NCBI GenBank assembly: GCA_949285785.1
Contig: CASEAG010000039.1
Span: forward strand, 1 to 64,000
Length of the DNA: 64,000 nucleotides
Source of the DNA: an uncultured Spirochaetales bacterium
Lineage (GTDB): Bacteria > Spirochaetota > Spirochaetia > Sphaerochaetales > Sphaerochaetaceae
Reading direction: 5' to 3'
Positions 51,515 through 58,926 of this stretch are shown in pieces. The notes beneath the pieces are model-generated. The model had not been told where the DNA came from. It searched no databases and worked only from the letters and a program-made list of their open reading frames with translations. The first letter of the stretch is position 1. Each line of letters starts with the position of its first letter. The position numbers were made by a program, and so were the translations under genes.

Positions 51515-52257
51515 TTCTTCACAGCCCTGACGGCCCAGAACGAGGGTATGTTCAGCTCGTGCAGCAGGCCATAGCCGTTTGTGTCCTCGTAGACGTCGGT
51601 GAGCGTGAAGCCCGCCCTGATCAGGCCTCCTATCTGCTCGCTGAACGAGTGGGAGAACTGGTAGCCGTCCTCCTTGCTGTACAGCGAGGGGTCCTCAAGC
51701 GGGTTGAAGGGCAGAGACTGGCAGATGCGGCCTTCGTCATTCGGATCGGTTATGTAGTTGATGCCGTTCTCGAATGTGATCATCAGCACGCCATCGTTCT
51801 TCAGTATCCTCCAGCATTCCCTGATGATGGGCTCCACCTTCTCCACGTAGCACAGCGAGGCGGGGTTGAAGATGATGTCGAAGCTCTCGTCGTCGAAGGG
51901 CAGGGGCCTTGTCATGTCGGCCTTGACGATGTCGACGTCGTATCCCTCCCTCCTGGAGACCATCCTCTCGCTCTCGAGCTGGTCGTCGTTGTAGTCCAGC
52001 ACAGTGCACTCTGCGCCAAGTGCGCTGAAGATGGGGATCTGCTGGCCGCCACCGGATGCAAGCCCAAGCAGCCGCCGTCCTTCCAGACTCCCTCCGAACC
52101 AGTAGTGCGGCACCATCTTCGTCGGCGTGAGCTGCACGTCCCATCGCCCCGCCTTCGCCTCGGCGTATGTTCTTGAGTCGATGGGTCTGCCCCATTGCCA
52201 GTCCTCTTCACGTATCCATGTGGATATCGTCTCGGCGTTCACATCCTGATAGCCCAT
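51511..52257 (-). CDS. class I SAM-dependent methyltransferase
   Basis: A 248-residue methyltransferase. Motif I is LLGLASGGGQQIPIF (about residues 64-78), followed by CTVLDYNDDQL, DMTRPLPFDDESFDIIFNPAS and CWRILKNDGVLMITFENG. The front (TWIREEDWQWGRPI, GGSLEGRRLLG) is conserved in a small-molecule methyltransferase subgroup of gut anaerobes. The substrate is unknown. AGGAGGG precedes the ATG. It is coupled to the CbiK-like gene by a 4-nt overlap, which hints at tetrapyrrole or another metal-ligand chemistry; that is only context. Confidence 0.85.
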   Translation of the reverse strand: MGYQDVNAETISTWIREEDWQWGRPIDSRTYAEAKAGRWDVQLTPTKMVPHYWFGGSLEGRRLLGLASGGGQQIPIFSALGAECTVLDYNDDQLESERMVSRREGYDVDIVKADMTRPLPFDDESFDIIFNPASLCYVEKVEPIIRECWRILKNDGVLMITFENGINYITDPNDEGRICQSLPFNPLEDPSLYSKEDGYQFSHSFSEQIGGLIRAGFTLTDVYEDTNGYGLLHELNIPSFWAVRAVKK

Positions 52258-52361
52258 CGTCTTATGCCCTCCTGAGTCCGCTGTCAGAGTCTAGTCGAAG
52301 AGGGCGGAGGATGCAATATTCTCTTAATGCAAGTAGTATGAATCAGCTTTCTGTCGGAGTG

Positions 52362-53348
52362 TCATCGCCTTGCAGGCGAGCCTGTATCGCGGAGTATGAG
52401 ATTGGCGGACAGTGTCATCTTCTGATGCGGCATGCTGTTGTCTCTCATCTCCTGCATCAGCAGGTACATGGCGTTCTTGCCCATTTCCCGGAGCGGCTGG
52501 CGTACCGTTGTCAGTCCGGCCTTGCCGGCCGAGGGGATGTCATCGTAGCCGATCACCGACACATCATGTGGTACGTCTATCCCGAGCTCTGCGAGAGCTC
52601 TCATGGCTCCAAGCGCCATTTCGTCGTTTGATGCACAAACCGCGGTGAAGTCGACGTTGCCCCGGTCCATGATCCTGCTACGTACAACGTGGTATGCAGT
52701 GGCGTTGCCGTAATCCGCATTCTCGAAAATAATGCCGGAGGCGTCCACATCGCTATCATGAATGGCTTGCATGAAGCCGTCATATCTCTCCTTTGTCGTC
52801 GAGGCGCCCCTTGTCCCTGCAAGGAAGAGAATCTGCCTGTGCCCAAGCGTGATCAGATACTTGGCCGCCTGATACATGCCGTCTCTGTTCTCCACCGTCA
52901 CCAGGTCGATGCCTGCAAGCCCCGGGTCGCGGTCTAGAAAGACAATCGGGACATGACGGTCCCTGACGATTCGCTCGAGATAGGGATAGACGGTTCCGCA
53001 CGAAATCAGTATCAGTCCGTCCACTCCGTGGTCGGCAAGCCGACGCACGATCTTCTCCTCCCTGGTTGCGTTGGCGTTGCTGGAACACTGCAGTATGGTC
53101 AGGTCGTTCGCATCAGCGACATCGTTTATCCCTTCATACATCATCGGGAAGAACGGATTGCGCGTATCGGGTATCACAAGGCCTATGAGGTTGGACTGTC
53201 CGCCACGGTTCTGGAGCTCACGCACCGCCTTGTCGATAATCTCCTGTGTCTCACGGCGTACAAGACCGGAGCCGGACATCGCTCTCGATATCGTGGCTAT
53301 TGAAAGGCCTGTCCTGGCCGAAATCTCCTTGAGTGTCGGTCTGTTCAT
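52362..53348 (-). CDS. LacI-family repressor of the adjacent catabolic locus
   Basis: A 328-residue regulator. The helix-turn-helix and hinge are MNRPTLKEISARTGLSIATISRAMSGSGLVRRET, followed by a periplasmic-binding-protein-like core (LIGLVIPDTRNPFFPMMYEGI, DGLILISCG, VIGYDDIPSAGKAGLTTVRQP). The effector is unknown but should be the sugar or nucleoside-like substrate of the divergent locus. The start ATG 53348 has no ribosome-binding site. TACAAT ends 7 nt upstream and TTGCCA stands 18 nt behind it, so the mRNA is probably leaderless. Confidence 0.93.
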   Translation of the reverse strand: MNRPTLKEISARTGLSIATISRAMSGSGLVRRETQEIIDKAVRELQNRGGQSNLIGLVIPDTRNPFFPMMYEGINDVADANDLTILQCSSNANATREEKIVRRLADHGVDGLILISCGTVYPYLERIVRDRHVPIVFLDRDPGLAGIDLVTVENRDGMYQAAKYLITLGHRQILFLAGTRGASTTKERYDGFMQAIHDSDVDASGIIFENADYGNATAYHVVRSRIMDRGNVDFTAVCASNDEMALGAMRALAELGIDVPHDVSVIGYDDIPSAGKAGLTTVRQPLREMGKNAMYLLMQEMRDNSMPHQKMTLSANLILRDTGSPARR

Positions 53349-53716
53349 CACTGGGATTGTAAACGTGTTGTCCGGATTATGGCAAATGGAAAAATACATG
53401 TCTTTTCATTTTTTCTGCCGTGCCTGATGACATTGTTCTTCGATATGACGACTTTTCCAATGTAATACTGAACGGCTATAAAACATATGTTTCATGCAAT
53501 CCAGACGGTGATGGGGGCAGTTGTTTCATCTTCGGAGTCATCGCATCCAGGCCATTTTACGCTTCATTCCATGAAAATGAACTGTTCCATACAAATGTGA
53601 TGATGAGAAACGTTATGAAAATATAATGAAAACAAATGTAAAAAATGATTACATTATTTTTTTGACAGTACCCTTGTTTGCCCCATATAAGGAAGACAAA
53701 GGGAGGTTGACCGGTC
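53349..53716. promoter_or_regulatory. 368-bp AT-rich control region with divergent promoters and inverted repeats
   Basis: No gene is supported here. The lacI promoter is TTGCCA (53385-53380), 18 nt, TACAAT (53361-53356) on the minus strand. The locus promoter is TTGACA (53662-53667), 18 nt, TATAAG (53686-53691). Just upstream of it AATGTAA (53635-53641) and TTACATT (53649-53655) form an inverted repeat with a 7-nt spacer. A perfect AAACATATGTTT stands at 53481-53492. TTGTAAACGT (53357-53366), overlapping the lacI -10 box, resembles a LacI-family half-site. These are candidates for repressor binding. Confidence 0.6.
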
Positions 53717-55102
53717 TTGGACTGTATCAGAATACTGTCACCATGTGGAATTCTAGGTTATGGATTCCCGACATCGTCTCTGGAAAGAGGCATGGCCATG
53801 AGGCCGGATGCCATCGTGGTCGATGCGGGGTCCACCGATGCCGGGCCTCACAAACTGGGTGCGAAGACCGCCATAGTCAGCAGGATGGCGGCCAGGAAGG
53901 ATCTTGAGCGTCTGATCGAGGCGGCAATTGGCAATGACATCCCGCTGATCGTGTCATCTGCAGGTGGCAGTGGAGGAAGGGAGCATGTCATGTGGACGCT
54001 GTCCATAATCGAGGAGATATTCCGCGAGCGCTCGTTCCCACAAGTCGACACCTGCGTAATCTGGGCGGATATCCCGGATGATGTAATCCTCAGCAGCATG
54101 GAAAGAGGAGAGGTGACTCCACTGGATGCAAAGGTCCCGCAGCTGGATGCAGTACGGCTCGAGGAGACCACAGGCGTCGTCGCACAGATGGGCGTTGAAC
54201 CAATCGTCAAAGCTCTTGAAAGCGGAGCCAGGATCATCATCGCCGGGCGTGCATACGATCCGGCACCATTCGCGGCGGTCGGCATCTTCCACGGCTTCGA
54301 TGCCGCCATTAGTTACCACATGGGCAAAGTTCTGGAGTGCGGTGCGCTGTGCTGCAATCCAGGAACCACGAAGGACTGCATGATAGGTGAGGTATATGAG
54401 GACTCATTCGTCGTGTATCCCTGCGATCCTGGCAGGCAGTGCACATCTCTGTCCGTCGCTGCGCATACGTTCTATGAAAAGGACCATCCGTACATTCTGC
54501 ATGGGCCTGGAATCGAGATGGATCTGTCGCAGTGCACATTCGAGGAGCTTGGCGACAACAGAGTCAGGGTGAAGGGTAGTCGTCTCAAGGCTACCAATCC
54601 GTACATGATTAAGCTCGAAGGTGCCCGTCTTGTGGCATACAGGACCTTCGTCATTGCAGGCGTGAGGGATCCCATCCTGATTGGAAAGGTGGCCCAGGTC
54701 GAGGATCTTGTCCGCCGTTCCGTACAGGAGCAGTACTCGGAAATCGACCCCTCCAGCTATTCGATCGACTTCTACAACTACGGCATAGACGGCGTAATGG
54801 GTCCTTTGGAGCCGCTTCATGACACGCCTCATGAAATCTGCGTGATGTTCGAGGTTCTATCATCGTCGCAGGAACTGTCCAATGCGATATGCGCATCGGT
54901 GCGTTCGACGTTCATGCACTACGGCTACGAGGGACGCAAGTCCACGGCTGGCAATCTCGCCTTTCCGTTCGCGCCGAGTGACGTGCCATTCGGCCCGGTA
55001 TACGAGTTCTCCGTATACCATCTGATGCCGGTGGACGACCCTACGGCTCTCTTTCCGATCCAGAGATGGAGCCCCTATACGGGATTCGGAGGTGCGACAT
55101 GA
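53717..55102 (+). CDS. AtuA-like (DUF1446) protein
   Basis: A 461-residue protein of the AtuA family, named after an acyclic-terpene-utilisation gene of Pseudomonas; its biochemistry is unclear. RILSPCGILGYGFP at the very start is the family's hallmark. DAIVVDAGSTDAGPHKLG, SSAGGSGGREHVMWT, IIIAGRAYDPAPFAAVG and YSIDFYNYGIDGVMG follow. The start is TTG 53717 with GGGAGG 10 nt before it (53701-53706); a later ATG would cut into the conserved front. The DUF4387 gene overlaps the stop (ATGA). Here it accompanies a sugar-type transporter and glycohydrolases, not carboxylases. Confidence 0.85.
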   Translation: MDCIRILSPCGILGYGFPTSSLERGMAMRPDAIVVDAGSTDAGPHKLGAKTAIVSRMAARKDLERLIEAAIGNDIPLIVSSAGGSGGREHVMWTLSIIEEIFRERSFPQVDTCVIWADIPDDVILSSMERGEVTPLDAKVPQLDAVRLEETTGVVAQMGVEPIVKALESGARIIIAGRAYDPAPFAAVGIFHGFDAAISYHMGKVLECGALCCNPGTTKDCMIGEVYEDSFVVYPCDPGRQCTSLSVAAHTFYEKDHPYILHGPGIEMDLSQCTFEELGDNRVRVKGSRLKATNPYMIKLEGARLVAYRTFVIAGVRDPILIGKVAQVEDLVRRSVQEQYSEIDPSSYSIDFYNYGIDGVMGPLEPLHDTPHEICVMFEVLSSSQELSNAICASVRSTFMHYGYEGRKSTAGNLAFPFAPSDVPFGPVYEFSVYHLMPVDDPTALFPIQRWSPYTGFGGAT

Positions 55103-55410
55103 CAAGACTAGTGGAGCTTGCAAAGGTGCTCAGAAGCAAGAACAGCGGACCTTTTCTAATTACTCTGGACGTCCTGTTCGACGACAGGGAGAAGTACGAG
55201 AGGGTGAGGGATAGCGGCGTGATCTGCCAGGACACCATATGTCGGATCTATAACCTTGATCCGGATGCTCTCAAGTGTATTGTGTTCTTCGATGCTGCGA
55301 TGGGCGTGAAGATCACATACGACCGCAGCACGCCATCCGGTACATGCTTCGACCGTGACGTGTATGGTGCCCAGCAGCATGCCCCGTTGATGGAATTGCT
55401 GATCCCATGA
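55099..55410 (+). CDS. DUF4387 protein, partner of the AtuA-like protein
   Basis: A 103-residue protein with LAKVLRSKNSGPFLITLDVLFDD and FFDAAMGVKITYDRSTPSGT...DVYGAQQHAPL, the DUF4387 pattern. DUF4387 is found next to or fused with AtuA-like domains, so the two probably form one enzyme or complex. GGAGG precedes the ATG, which overlaps the previous stop by 4 nt. Catalytic role unknown. Confidence 0.88.
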   Translation: MTRLVELAKVLRSKNSGPFLITLDVLFDDREKYERVRDSGVICQDTICRIYNLDPDALKCIVFFDAAMGVKITYDRSTPSGTCFDRDVYGAQQHAPLMELLIP

Positions 55411-55438
55411 TCTGCCCATGGTGGAAAAAGGAGGAAAG

Positions 55439-56389
55439 ATGAAACGGAAAGGAGACTCCACTGACATCCAGACCGGATCCGCATCACAGATACGGCGTGC
55501 CCCGCTCTGGAAGAGGGTTTGGAACGAGAAGGTGCTCTATCTGATCCTTCTGCCGACCATGCTCTACTTCATTTTCTTCAAGGTACTTCCGATCATCAAC
55601 ATGCGCCTGGCCTTCTATTCATTCAATGCCAGAGGCCCATGGAGGTTCGCTGGTCTGCACTATTTCGAGATGATCTTCAGTAGTCCGGCGTTCTTCAACA
55701 TTCTCAAGAACACTCTGATCATCAGCTTCATGAAGTACATTCTGCTGTTCCCGTTCTTCCTGATCTTCGCCATCATGCTGACGCAGGTCAGGAGCTGGGG
55801 ATTCAGGAAGTACGTGCAGGTCATATCGTATCTTCCCCACTTCCTCTCATGGGTCGTAATCGCAGGCATCTGGATCGATGCCCTCTCTATCCAGGGAGGG
55901 GTGAATGAGCTACTGGGATTCTTCGGCATCGAGGCCCATGATTTCATGACCGACCGTTCGGTGATCCGCTGGATCCTGATGATCTGCGAAGGTTGGAGAA
56001 GCATCGGCTGGGATTCAATAATATATTATACTGCAATCATCTCGATCAGTCCGTCTCTGTTTGAGGCGGCGGACATGGACGGCGCCAACACGTTCCAGAA
56101 AATCTGGCATGTGGTGCTTCCTGCTCTCATCACGCCGGCCGTGACGATGTTCATCCTGAACCTGGGCTTCTTCCTTTCCGCAGGGTTCGACCAGGTGTTG
56201 AACTTCTCCAACACCGCGGTGGAGTCGACGATCGACATTCTCGACACGTATATCTACAGGATAGGTATCCAGGGGGGACAGTATTCGCTGGCCACAGCCG
56301 TCAGCCTCATCAAGGGAGTCGTCGGCATGATTCTCGTCCTTGCGACACATCTGGTGTCCAAGCGTCTGACAGGTGAGGGGGTCTGGTGA
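55439..56389 (+). CDS. ABC sugar-transporter permease, LplB type
   Basis: A 316-residue inner-membrane permease with six segments. WNEKVLYLILLPTMLYFIFFKVLPIINMRLAF and IGWDSIIYYTAIISI are LplB-like, and the EAA loop is EAADMDGANTFQKIWHVVLP. LplB/YtcP systems import oligosaccharides and glycosides and take a shared ATPase encoded elsewhere. AAGGAGG fixes ATG 55439. The second permease starts 1 nt after its stop. Confidence 0.92.
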   Translation: MKRKGDSTDIQTGSASQIRRAPLWKRVWNEKVLYLILLPTMLYFIFFKVLPIINMRLAFYSFNARGPWRFAGLHYFEMIFSSPAFFNILKNTLIISFMKYILLFPFFLIFAIMLTQVRSWGFRKYVQVISYLPHFLSWVVIAGIWIDALSIQGGVNELLGFFGIEAHDFMTDRSVIRWILMICEGWRSIGWDSIIYYTAIISISPSLFEAADMDGANTFQKIWHVVLPALITPAVTMFILNLGFFLSAGFDQVLNFSNTAVESTIDILDTYIYRIGIQGGQYSLATAVSLIKGVVGMILVLATHLVSKRLTGEGVW

Positions 56390-56390
56390 T

Positions 56391-57284
56391 ATGCAGGTAA
56401 GAGGAAGAAGATTTTCGATAGGTCAGATTCTGCTGGTCATTCTGCTGTTCGCGCTGACGATGACGATGCTCATCCCGCTGCTCAACATCCTGGCAAAATC
56501 TCTCTCCAGCCCGACGGGGTCGATGGAGATGTCCGGTCTGGATATCATCCCGCATGATCTGGACTTCACGAACTACCGCATCGTGTTCAGCCACCCGATT
56601 CTGGTTCCGGCTCTGATCAACTCGGTGATAATCACTGTGGTCGGAACAGCAATCAACATGATATTGACGGTCACGGCGGCCTATGTGCTCACACGACCCC
56701 GTCTTGCCCTCAAGAGACCTATCATGGTCTTCCTGATCATCATGATGCTCTTCGACCCCGGAACGGTTCCCGAATACCTGGTCGTGCAGAACCTTGGCCT
56801 GATGGGAAGCAAGTTGTCTGTCATTCTGGTAACAGCTGTCAACGTATACTACCTGATCATCATGATGCGCTATTTCGAAAGTGTGCCGAAAAGCATCGTC
56901 GAGGCGGCTGAGATTGACGGGGCAGGGCACCTGAAGAGCATGACAAGCGTCTACATCCCGCTTGCCAAGAGCGGAATCGCGACGATAACCATGTTCTATG
57001 CCGTGGTCAGATGGAACGAGTATTTCAAAGCCAGCATCTACCTGACCGAGAAGTCCACCGACACCGTGCTCCAGGTCGTCCTGCGGCAGTTCGTTGTCCT
57101 CGGTGATGTCGTATCCATTCTGGGACAGCAGAACGTCTTCGACTACAACACGCTGGCACGTGTCGACTATGCGGCGCTCAAGGGAGCCACGATAGTCGTC
57201 GCAATCGTCCCGATACTGATCCTCTATCCATTTGTCCTGAAATTCTACACGAAGGATGTCATGGGTGGAGGAATAAAGGAATAG
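56391..57284 (+). CDS. ABC sugar-transporter permease, YtcP/MalG type
   Basis: A 297-residue permease. Segments include GQILLVILLFALTMTMLIPLLNILAKSLSS and ALINSVIITVVGTAINMILTVTAAYVLTR. The EAA loop is EAAEIDGAGHLKSMTSVYIPLAK, and the C-terminal PFVLKFYTKDVMGGGIKE is the usual end of YtcP-type proteins. It pairs with the LplB-type permease just upstream and the binding protein 28 nt downstream. Confidence 0.93.
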   Translation: MQVRGRRFSIGQILLVILLFALTMTMLIPLLNILAKSLSSPTGSMEMSGLDIIPHDLDFTNYRIVFSHPILVPALINSVIITVVGTAINMILTVTAAYVLTRPRLALKRPIMVFLIIMMLFDPGTVPEYLVVQNLGLMGSKLSVILVTAVNVYYLIIMMRYFESVPKSIVEAAEIDGAGHLKSMTSVYIPLAKSGIATITMFYAVVRWNEYFKASIYLTEKSTDTVLQVVLRQFVVLGDVVSILGQQNVFDYNTLARVDYAALKGATIVVAIVPILILYPFVLKFYTKDVMGGGIKE

Positions 57285-57312
57285 AGGAAAAAAGGAAAAC
57301 GGAGGTAAAAAG

Positions 57313-58830
57313 ATGAAAAGGACATTTTGCGTTCTTCTGGCGCTTCTGGTTGCGCTTTCATGCGCATTCGCCGGCGGAAGCGGCGAGAGCACGTCTGCCG
57401 ATGCAGGACAGACCGTCACCGCCGAGATGCTCTCACAGCATGTCGGAACACCTGAGGCACCTGTCCAGGTCACATACCTGTACAAGGACATTGATCCGAT
57501 TGTGGACGCCGACATCTGTGCAGTGCTCGAGAAGGAGATCGAGGAGGGATTGGCCGCTCAGGGCGACTATATCGACCTTGTATTCCTCAGCGCTCCCACC
57601 GGTTCGTATGCCACTGTCGTGCCTATTGCATTCAGGACCGGACAGATCAACCCTGACATAATCTATTTCCAGGGTGGGGACCAGGCCGTTGCCGACGAGG
57701 GACTGCTCGAGGACCTTACGCCGTATATCGAGAGCTCGACATACGTCAAGCAGATTCTCGACATGGAGCCACATGCCAAGGAGCAGATCGCCAACTATCC
57801 ATACCTGCTCTGGCTTGAACCGCCGCGCATCAAGGTTCCCGTGCTCAGACAGGACTGGTTCGATGCGATGAGCTCTTCCGAAGCCCTCATGGCCGATCCG
57901 ACACTCGAGAATTATCTGGCGTTCTTCAGGGAGCTCAAGGCTTCCGGCCTGTGCACCTGGCCCATCACGCTGGACGGTGCGACGCAGAGCGATGGATCGA
58001 TCCTGGAGCTGGACAACATGTTCAATCATGCATTCGGCATCACGTCCACGATCACTCAGGACGAGAACGGTGACTGGGTGTACTCCGTGACGACCGAGAA
58101 CGAGAAGGCCAAGCTCGCATTCTATGCTCAGCTGTACAATGAGGGGCTTCTCGACAACGGCTATGTTACCAAGACATGGGAGACCAAGGAGCAGTCGTTC
58201 TACGAAGGAGAGAGCGCCATGGTCATGGCGACCGCTGGTGATACGCTCAACGTCTACAGCACGAAAATGAAGGAGACCCAGGGACAGGATCTTGTCGTGC
58301 TTCCTCCTGCCAAGGGTGAGAGCTGGGCATACAAGAGCGTCGACGTCACCAAGGCGACAAGGGGTATCGCGATCAATGCCTACAGCGAGGTCAAGGTCGC
58401 TGCATGGAAGGTCCTCGAGTTCATGGCAAGCCCTGAGGGAAGAGTCATAGACAAACTCGGCCTTGAGGGGATCCACTACAACGTCGAGAATGGCAAGTAC
58501 GTCCTCACAGACCAGTACTCGTCCTGGTGGGCACGTTGCTGGACCACAATCGACAACCTCGACATGTCCAAGGTTGACGGTCAGGTTCTCTCCGATGCCG
58601 CTCTCGAGTCCCTTGACATGGTGCAGGAGTACTTCGCCGACGATATCAACGTCATTCTTCCGGAAGACCTCGTGCCCCTCAAGGACGCCATGGATTCCCT
58701 GTACAGGGAGTATGCGACCGACATCATCCGCGGAGTGCGCCCGGTCGACGACTTCGAGAAGTTCGTCGAGCAGTGGAACCAGGCCGGTGGAACGAAGATC
58801 ACCGAATACCTGAACTCGGTGCTCGGCTGA
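57313..58830 (+). CDS. extracellular solute-binding protein (LplA/YtcQ type)
   Basis: A 505-residue binding protein with a cleavable signal, MKRTFCVLLALLVALSCAFA, then GGSGESTSAD, a leader often seen in spirochaete binding proteins. A Cys in the signal (ALSC) could make it a lipoprotein under the loose spirochaetal lipobox, but this is uncertain. FRTGQINPDIIYFQGGDQAVADEG and LWLEPPRIKVPVLRQDWFDA are typical of the long family that binds oligosaccharides or glycosides. GGAGG precedes the ATG. A hairpin directly after the gene would let it be made in excess over the downstream genes. Confidence 0.9.
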   Translation: MKRTFCVLLALLVALSCAFAGGSGESTSADAGQTVTAEMLSQHVGTPEAPVQVTYLYKDIDPIVDADICAVLEKEIEEGLAAQGDYIDLVFLSAPTGSYATVVPIAFRTGQINPDIIYFQGGDQAVADEGLLEDLTPYIESSTYVKQILDMEPHAKEQIANYPYLLWLEPPRIKVPVLRQDWFDAMSSSEALMADPTLENYLAFFRELKASGLCTWPITLDGATQSDGSILELDNMFNHAFGITSTITQDENGDWVYSVTTENEKAKLAFYAQLYNEGLLDNGYVTKTWETKEQSFYEGESAMVMATAGDTLNVYSTKMKETQGQDLVVLPPAKGESWAYKSVDVTKATRGIAINAYSEVKVAAWKVLEFMASPEGRVIDKLGLEGIHYNVENGKYVLTDQYSSWWARCWTTIDNLDMSKVDGQVLSDAALESLDMVQEYFADDINVILPEDLVPLKDAMDSLYREYATDIIRGVRPVDDFEKFVEQWNQAGGTKITEYLNSVLG

Positions 58831-58839
58831 TGAGGTGAG

Positions 58840-58870
58840 AGCTCTTCCGGAGCCTTTCGGAAGAGCTTTC
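58840..58870 (+). terminator. attenuator-like terminator after the binding-protein gene
   Basis: AGCTCTTCCG (58840-58849) pairs perfectly with CGGAAGAGCT (58858-58867), followed by TTC. It lies inside the operon, so some transcripts should pass through it to the downstream genes. Confidence 0.7.
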
Positions 58871-58907
58871 GACGAAGGGCATGGGCACATCCCGTGTCAC
58901 TCGTCGA
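58869..58907 (+). repeat. inverted repeat TCGACGA/TCGTCGA
   Basis: TCGACGA (58869-58875) and TCGTCGA (58901-58907) form a second inverted repeat immediately after the hairpin and up to the AAAGGAG of the next gene. It may mask that ribosome-binding site or act in mRNA processing. Confidence 0.4.
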
Positions 58908-58926
58908 AAGGAGATTTCCCACTGAT

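Noticed and set aside
53420-53626. A 68-codon frame in the lacI-atuA spacer
   Set aside because: No ribosome-binding site; it overlaps promoter and inverted-repeat elements, and its composition is like the AT-rich spacer.
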